Origin: CAYQQU01 sp964419545
GTDB lineage: Bacteria; Bacteroidota; Bacteroidia; Chitinophagales; Saprospiraceae
DNA: 64,000 bases
NCBI GenBank assembly: GCA_964419545.1
Contig: CAYQQU010000010.1
Location: forward strand, 1-64,000
Direction: 5' to 3'
Part shown: one piece after another, positions 60,492-64,000 of the stretch
How the letters are laid out: each line of letters starts with the position of its first letter
How positions within the stretch are numbered: the stretch's first letter is position 1
Program-made: the position numbers and the translations under genes
Notes under the pieces: model-generated
What the model was told of the DNA's origin: nothing
The model's input: the letters and a program-made list of their open reading frames with translations, nothing else
Databases searched by the model: none

Positions 60492-61184
60492 TTATAACGG
60501 ATCGATCTTTTTGAGCAATATATTGCGGTGGGCGCGGCTTACCGGAATCACTTTATCGTCGATGAGCACGCTATTGTCCTGGATATCGATGATTTTGGAC
60601 AGGTTGACGATAAAGGACCGGTGGACCTTCAGGAAATCGGGATGCGCCAGGCGTTCGTCGATACTCTTGAGGGTGCCGTGCACGAGGTGGGCGGCGTCGG
60701 CCGTTTTAAAGCGAACGTAGTCGCCCACCGTCTCCACATAGAGCAATTCCTCGAGGTCGATGCGCACGAGGCGGCCGTCGGAGCGCACGAAGATATACCC
60801 CTTATCGGAAACGGAAACATCTTTGGGGGCCAGCACCTTGCGGGCCCGCTCCACGGCTTTGAGCAAGCGGGGAAAAGTAACCGGCTTGGTGATGTAATCG
60901 ACCACCAGTTCCTGAATTTCAAAAGCTTCCACGGCGTATTCCGGGTTGGAGGTGGTAAAGATCACATGGGGCAGCTCTGCCGCCGTACGCGCCAGTTCCA
61001 CGCCGCTGAGCTCGGGCATCTCCACGTCGAGGAAGAGGAGGTCGAATGCTTCTTTGTTGAGCAGGTTCAGTGCTTTAACGCCGCTTTCGCAAGTCGCTGC
61101 GATTTCGAGATCTTCAAATCGTTCGCACAGTTTGCTGAGTGCGATCCGCGACATTTCGTCATCATCCACGATCAGACATTTCAT
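60492..61184 (-). CDS. LytTR-family response regulator
   Basis: This 230-aa protein has a receiver domain at 1-120 (CLIVDDDEMSRIALSKLCER, phospho-acceptor D53 in LLFLDVEMPELSG, lysine in VDYITKPVTFP). A LytTR DNA-binding domain follows at about 130-230 (YIFVRSDGRLVRIDLEELLY; DFLKVHRSFIVNLSKI; SRAHRNILLKKI). It overlaps the 3' end of the hybrid kinase gene by 23 nt, so the two are co-transcribed and probably partners. Its 3' end meets the exopolysaccharide operon, which is a candidate target. Confidence 0.92.
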   Translation of the reverse strand: MKCLIVDDDEMSRIALSKLCERFEDLEIAATCESGVKALNLLNKEAFDLLFLDVEMPELSGVELARTAAELPHVIFTTSNPEYAVEAFEIQELVVDYITKPVTFPRLLKAVERARKVLAPKDVSVSDKGYIFVRSDGRLVRIDLEELLYVETVGDYVRFKTADAAHLVHGTLKSIDERLAHPDFLKVHRSFIVNLSKIIDIQDNSVLIDDKVIPVSRAHRNILLKKIDPL

Positions 61185-64000
61185 GGGGTTCTTTTTTGAG
61201 ATAATTTTGAATGTTTTGTACGACCAGGCCGAGGGCGGGCAACATGCCGCGCACGGCGCGGTGAAAGCTCTTCCAGCGATTGCGCAACAGTTCTTCTTCG
61301 ATCTTTTCGCTGCGGGCGGCCTCTTCGATGCGCTGGGCGGGTTTTACCAGGTCGCCGCGCCCCACCATGCGGAAGTTGGGCTTGATCCGGTGCGCCAGGT
61401 CGCCCAGCCGGGGCCAGTCTTCGCTCGCCACGGCAGCCTCCATCTGCTGCAGTTCCTCCGGGATATTGCGGATGAATAGATCGAACATGATGAGCGCGTG
61501 CTCCCAGTCGCCTTCGTATAATTCTTCTAATTCTTCCACCTTAAACGGCTCGGGCAGCTGAAGGTTACTCAAACCGGCCGACCTTGTCTGCGCTACCTGG
61601 AACAATTCCCGGATGGCTTTCGACAGCTGATCGGGAGTGAAAGGCTTGGTCAGGTGAAAGTTCATCCCCACCTGCAGGGCTTTTTCGCGTTCGTCGAGCA
61701 GGGCCGAAGCGGTAAGCGCGATGATCGGCACCCCGGCATTGGGGTTATTGCGGGCGCTGCGCAGCTGGATGGTCGTTTCGTAGCCGTCGAGTTCGGGCAT
61801 GCGGATATCCATCAGCACCAGGTCGAAGCGGTCTTTTTCCAGGATGGCCAGGGCTTCTTTGCCGTCGCCGGCCGACTGGGAGGTATGGCCCCATTTTTTG
61901 ATGATCCGTTCGAGGTACATGCGGTTGACGGGATTGTCTTCCACGATCAGGAAGTGTAGTTTGCGGTTGGCCTCGGCCTGGACCGCGACGCCCTCATCGC
62001 CGGCCGGCCGGCCTTTTTGCGGGATTTCCCCTTTGGCCAGGGGCAGGTAGAAGGAAAAGGTAGTGCCTTCGCCAACCTGGCTTTCGACCCAGATTTCGCC
62101 GCCCTGGAGTTCCACCAGCTTTTTGGTGATCGGCAGGCCCAGGCCGGTGCCGGTCTCTTTGTGGGCTTTCCCTACCTGGCTGAAGCGTTCAAAGACGGAG
62201 CCCAGTTTTTCCGGAGCGATGCCGATACCGGTATCGCGTACGGAAAACTTTATAGTGACGTCTTTTTCCCGTTCCTCCATCAGGTCTACCTGCAGCTGGA
62301 TGAAGCCCCGTTTTGTAAACTTGGTGGCGTTGCCCAGCAAGTTGAGGAGGCTCTGGTTGATGAAGGTAGTGTCGCCGACGAGGCGCTCCGGCAACTGCGG
62401 ATCGATATCGAGCTTGAATTCGACCGGCTTGGATTGCAGCCGGAAGGCGGTGGTGCGGCCGATGGCGTTGATGAGCTCCCAGGGATCGAAATTGCGGGGG
62501 TTGAGTTCCATCTTGCCCTCGGTGATCTTGGAAATATCGAGGATGTCCGAGATCAGGGCCAGCAGGATATCCGAAGAATATTTGATGTTGTTGAGGTATT
62601 CTACCTGTTCTTCCTCCAGGGTGGTGTCGAAGAGCAGGTTGGTCATCCCGATGATCGAGTTGATGGGGTTGCGGATCTCGTGGCTCATATTGGCCAGGAA
62701 ATCCTTCTCCGCGTCGCGGGCTTTTTCGGCTTCGATGCGGGCGATCTCGAGGTCTCGCTGCAGGTTTTTCTGGTTGGTGATGTCGTAGTGGATGCCCATG
62801 GAGCCGATCACTTCACCCGCTTCGTTGTAGAAAGGCGCGCCGCTGATCAGCATCCAGCGGCGTTCGCCGGACTTGGCGATCAGCTGCGATTCGTAGACGC
62901 TGGTCGCGCCTTCCAGGCGGGCCCTTTCCTGATGGTCCATCAGAGAATGGAATTCGCCGGGCAGGAACACCTCCCGGGCGTTCTTGCCGACCAGCTCTTC
63001 CGGTGTGTAGCCGGTCATCTCGCAGAAGCGATCGTACACTTTGGTGATGATGCCTTGCTTGTCCACTTCCATGAGGCCGAGCTCCATATTTTCCATAATG
63101 CCCCGGTATTTTTCCTCGCTTTCGCGGATCTTGCGCTCGGCCAGCTTTTTCTCGGTGACGTCCTCGTAGCGCCACAGCTGCCCGTTGTATTCCTGGTTGC
63201 GGAAGATAGGCATGTATCGCAGCTCGATGATCCGGCCGTCGTGCGTCTCCAAAAATACCGGATCGGAGACGCGGCGATCGCGGAGCATCAATTCGGCGAA
63301 GAGCTCAAAAGAAGCCGGATCGCGAAAGAGGGACTTGCTCTGCTCGGTGACCAGCTGGTTGTCGGCGCCGACCAGCATGCCGGGATCGGCTTCGATGCCG
63401 AAGATGTTGCAGAATTCCTGGTTGACGAGCACGATCCGGCGTTTTTCGTCTTCCACCAGAATGCCTTCCTGCATACTTTCCAGGATGATAGACAGGCGGG
63501 CGTTGATGGTGGAAAGCTCCCGTTCGGCCTGCTTGCGTTCGGTGACGTCGCGGGCGATGGCGGTCAACCCGGTGATCTTATCGCCTTCGCGCACCACGCT
63601 GACGTGCTGGCCGAGCCACATCTCGCTGCCGGCGCCGAAGGGCACCGGGAATTCGAGGTAGGTGATCGACCGCTTTTCTTCCAGCTGCCGGAGATAGAAC
63701 TGTTCTACTTTATTGCGAAAATCGGGCCGGACGAACTCCGCGTAGTGGCGGCCGATGAGTTGTTCTTTGGGCAGCCCCAGTTTCTTTTCGGCGATGGCGT
63801 TGACAAACCGGAAATGGCCTTGCGGCGAGATGATGTACATGATGTCCTGCGCCGATTCGACAATGGTCTGCAGGCGGGCTTTTTGTCGTTCGAGCTGTCG
63901 TGTTTTTTCGTCTACTTCATGCTTGAGGTTGGCGTTGAGATTGCGCAGTTCCCCGTTGGCGTGGAAAAGCTCCAACGCCTTATCTTCCAGCAGTCGCTCG
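61162..64000 (-). CDS. PAS-rich hybrid sensor histidine kinase, 5' end outside window
   Basis: The frame stays open to the window edge (upstream codons read ERLLEDKALELFHANG), so the N-terminus is missing. In order there is a coiled coil and three PAS domains (LQTIVESAQDIMYIISPQGH; LSIILESMQEGILVEDEKRR; YRGIMENMELGLMEVDKQGI). HisKA follows with the phospho-histidine at 62680-62682 (NMSHEIRNP), then HATPase (NLLGNATKFTKRG; GTGLGLPITKKL). A receiver with Asp at 61807-61809 (VLMDIRMPELDGYE) and a C-terminal HPt with His at 61390-61392 (LAHRIKPNFRM) complete it. No membrane span is visible. It can run a full phosphorelay internally and pass phosphate to the LytTR protein. Confidence 0.92.
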   Translation of the reverse strand, partial: ERLLEDKALELFHANGELRNLNANLKHEVDEKTRQLERQKARLQTIVESAQDIMYIISPQGHFRFVNAIAEKKLGLPKEQLIGRHYAEFVRPDFRNKVEQFYLRQLEEKRSITYLEFPVPFGAGSEMWLGQHVSVVREGDKITGLTAIARDVTERKQAERELSTINARLSIILESMQEGILVEDEKRRIVLVNQEFCNIFGIEADPGMLVGADNQLVTEQSKSLFRDPASFELFAELMLRDRRVSDPVFLETHDGRIIELRYMPIFRNQEYNGQLWRYEDVTEKKLAERKIRESEEKYRGIMENMELGLMEVDKQGIITKVYDRFCEMTGYTPEELVGKNAREVFLPGEFHSLMDHQERARLEGATSVYESQLIAKSGERRWMLISGAPFYNEAGEVIGSMGIHYDITNQKNLQRDLEIARIEAEKARDAEKDFLANMSHEIRNPINSIIGMTNLLFDTTLEEEQVEYLNNIKYSSDILLALISDILDISKITEGKMELNPRNFDPWELINAIGRTTAFRLQSKPVEFKLDIDPQLPERLVGDTTFINQSLLNLLGNATKFTKRGFIQLQVDLMEEREKDVTIKFSVRDTGIGIAPEKLGSVFERFSQVGKAHKETGTGLGLPITKKLVELQGGEIWVESQVGEGTTFSFYLPLAKGEIPQKGRPAGDEGVAVQAEANRKLHFLIVEDNPVNRMYLERIIKKWGHTSQSAGDGKEALAILEKDRFDLVLMDIRMPELDGYETTIQLRSARNNPNAGVPIIALTASALLDEREKALQVGMNFHLTKPFTPDQLSKAIRELFQVAQTRSAGLSNLQLPEPFKVEELEELYEGDWEHALIMFDLFIRNIPEELQQMEAAVASEDWPRLGDLAHRIKPNFRMVGRGDLVKPAQRIEEAARSEKIEEELLRNRWKSFHRAVRGMLPALGLVVQNIQNYLKKEPHEMSDRG

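Overview
The window reads as a GC-rich bacterial chromosome segment. It probably comes from the Bacteroidota, most likely class Saprospiria (Lewinella/Phaeodactylibacter-like). This is an inference from several features: an LruC/DUF4114 lipoprotein, an exported TPR-CHAT protein with an ECF sigma factor, several OmpA-like envelope proteins, promoter-like TAnnTTTG elements, starts without clear Shine-Dalgarno sequences, and an HMG-CoA synthase. Two adjacent methyltransferases that make glycine betaine from glycine suggest a marine or salt-exposed organism. I see no rRNA or tRNA gene and no intact transposase.

Layout. 1-1678: leader and a 22-repeat CRISPR array with no cas gene in view. 1779-6963: a LysR regulator divergent from dabB-dabA, an energy-coupled inorganic-carbon uptake pair, with a 21-bp-armed inverted repeat between the two dab genes. 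6960-13771: a complete eboA-B-C-D-E-F cluster on the minus strand. 13930-18156: a DapA/NanA-type aldolase, a DUF1508-OmpA envelope protein and an unknown gene. 18284-23422: a large exported TPR-CHAT protein divergent from an ECF sigma factor and a membrane TPR protein (putative anti-sigma). 23603-32030: central carbon metabolism (phosphofructokinase, HAD phosphatase, class II fructose-1,6-bisphosphatase, glycogen debranching enzyme) with a second OmpA protein, a decayed HhH gene and an inverted-repeat-rich gap. 32136-36622: two MacB-type permeases with no ATPase, a DUF4870 protein, a DedA protein and a small exported protein. 36780-43309: TlyA, glycine betaine synthesis, CoaX, a CBS protein and HMG-CoA synthase. 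43458-45509: an LruC lipoprotein, followed by an unusual run of five terminator-like hairpins.

46020-60479 is a long exopolysaccharide operon. It holds an acyltransferase-TolC fusion, a Wzz/BY-kinase-like chain-length protein with a ruined Walker A motif, five glycosyltransferases, a Wzy/ligase, a Wzx flippase, a methyltransferase and a hexapeptide acetyltransferase. Most junctions are tight or overlapping. Converging on it from the right are a LytTR response regulator and a PAS hybrid histidine kinase that runs off the window edge.

The parts that reward a second look are the ebo cluster, the tandem hairpin units at 45528-45869, the acyltransferase-TolC fusion, the sigma/TPR/CHAT module with an inverted repeat around its promoter, the dispersed CCGGG-containing repeats, and the two GTGTGG hexamer arrays at gene 3' ends. 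All family assignments come from reading motifs; no database search was run.
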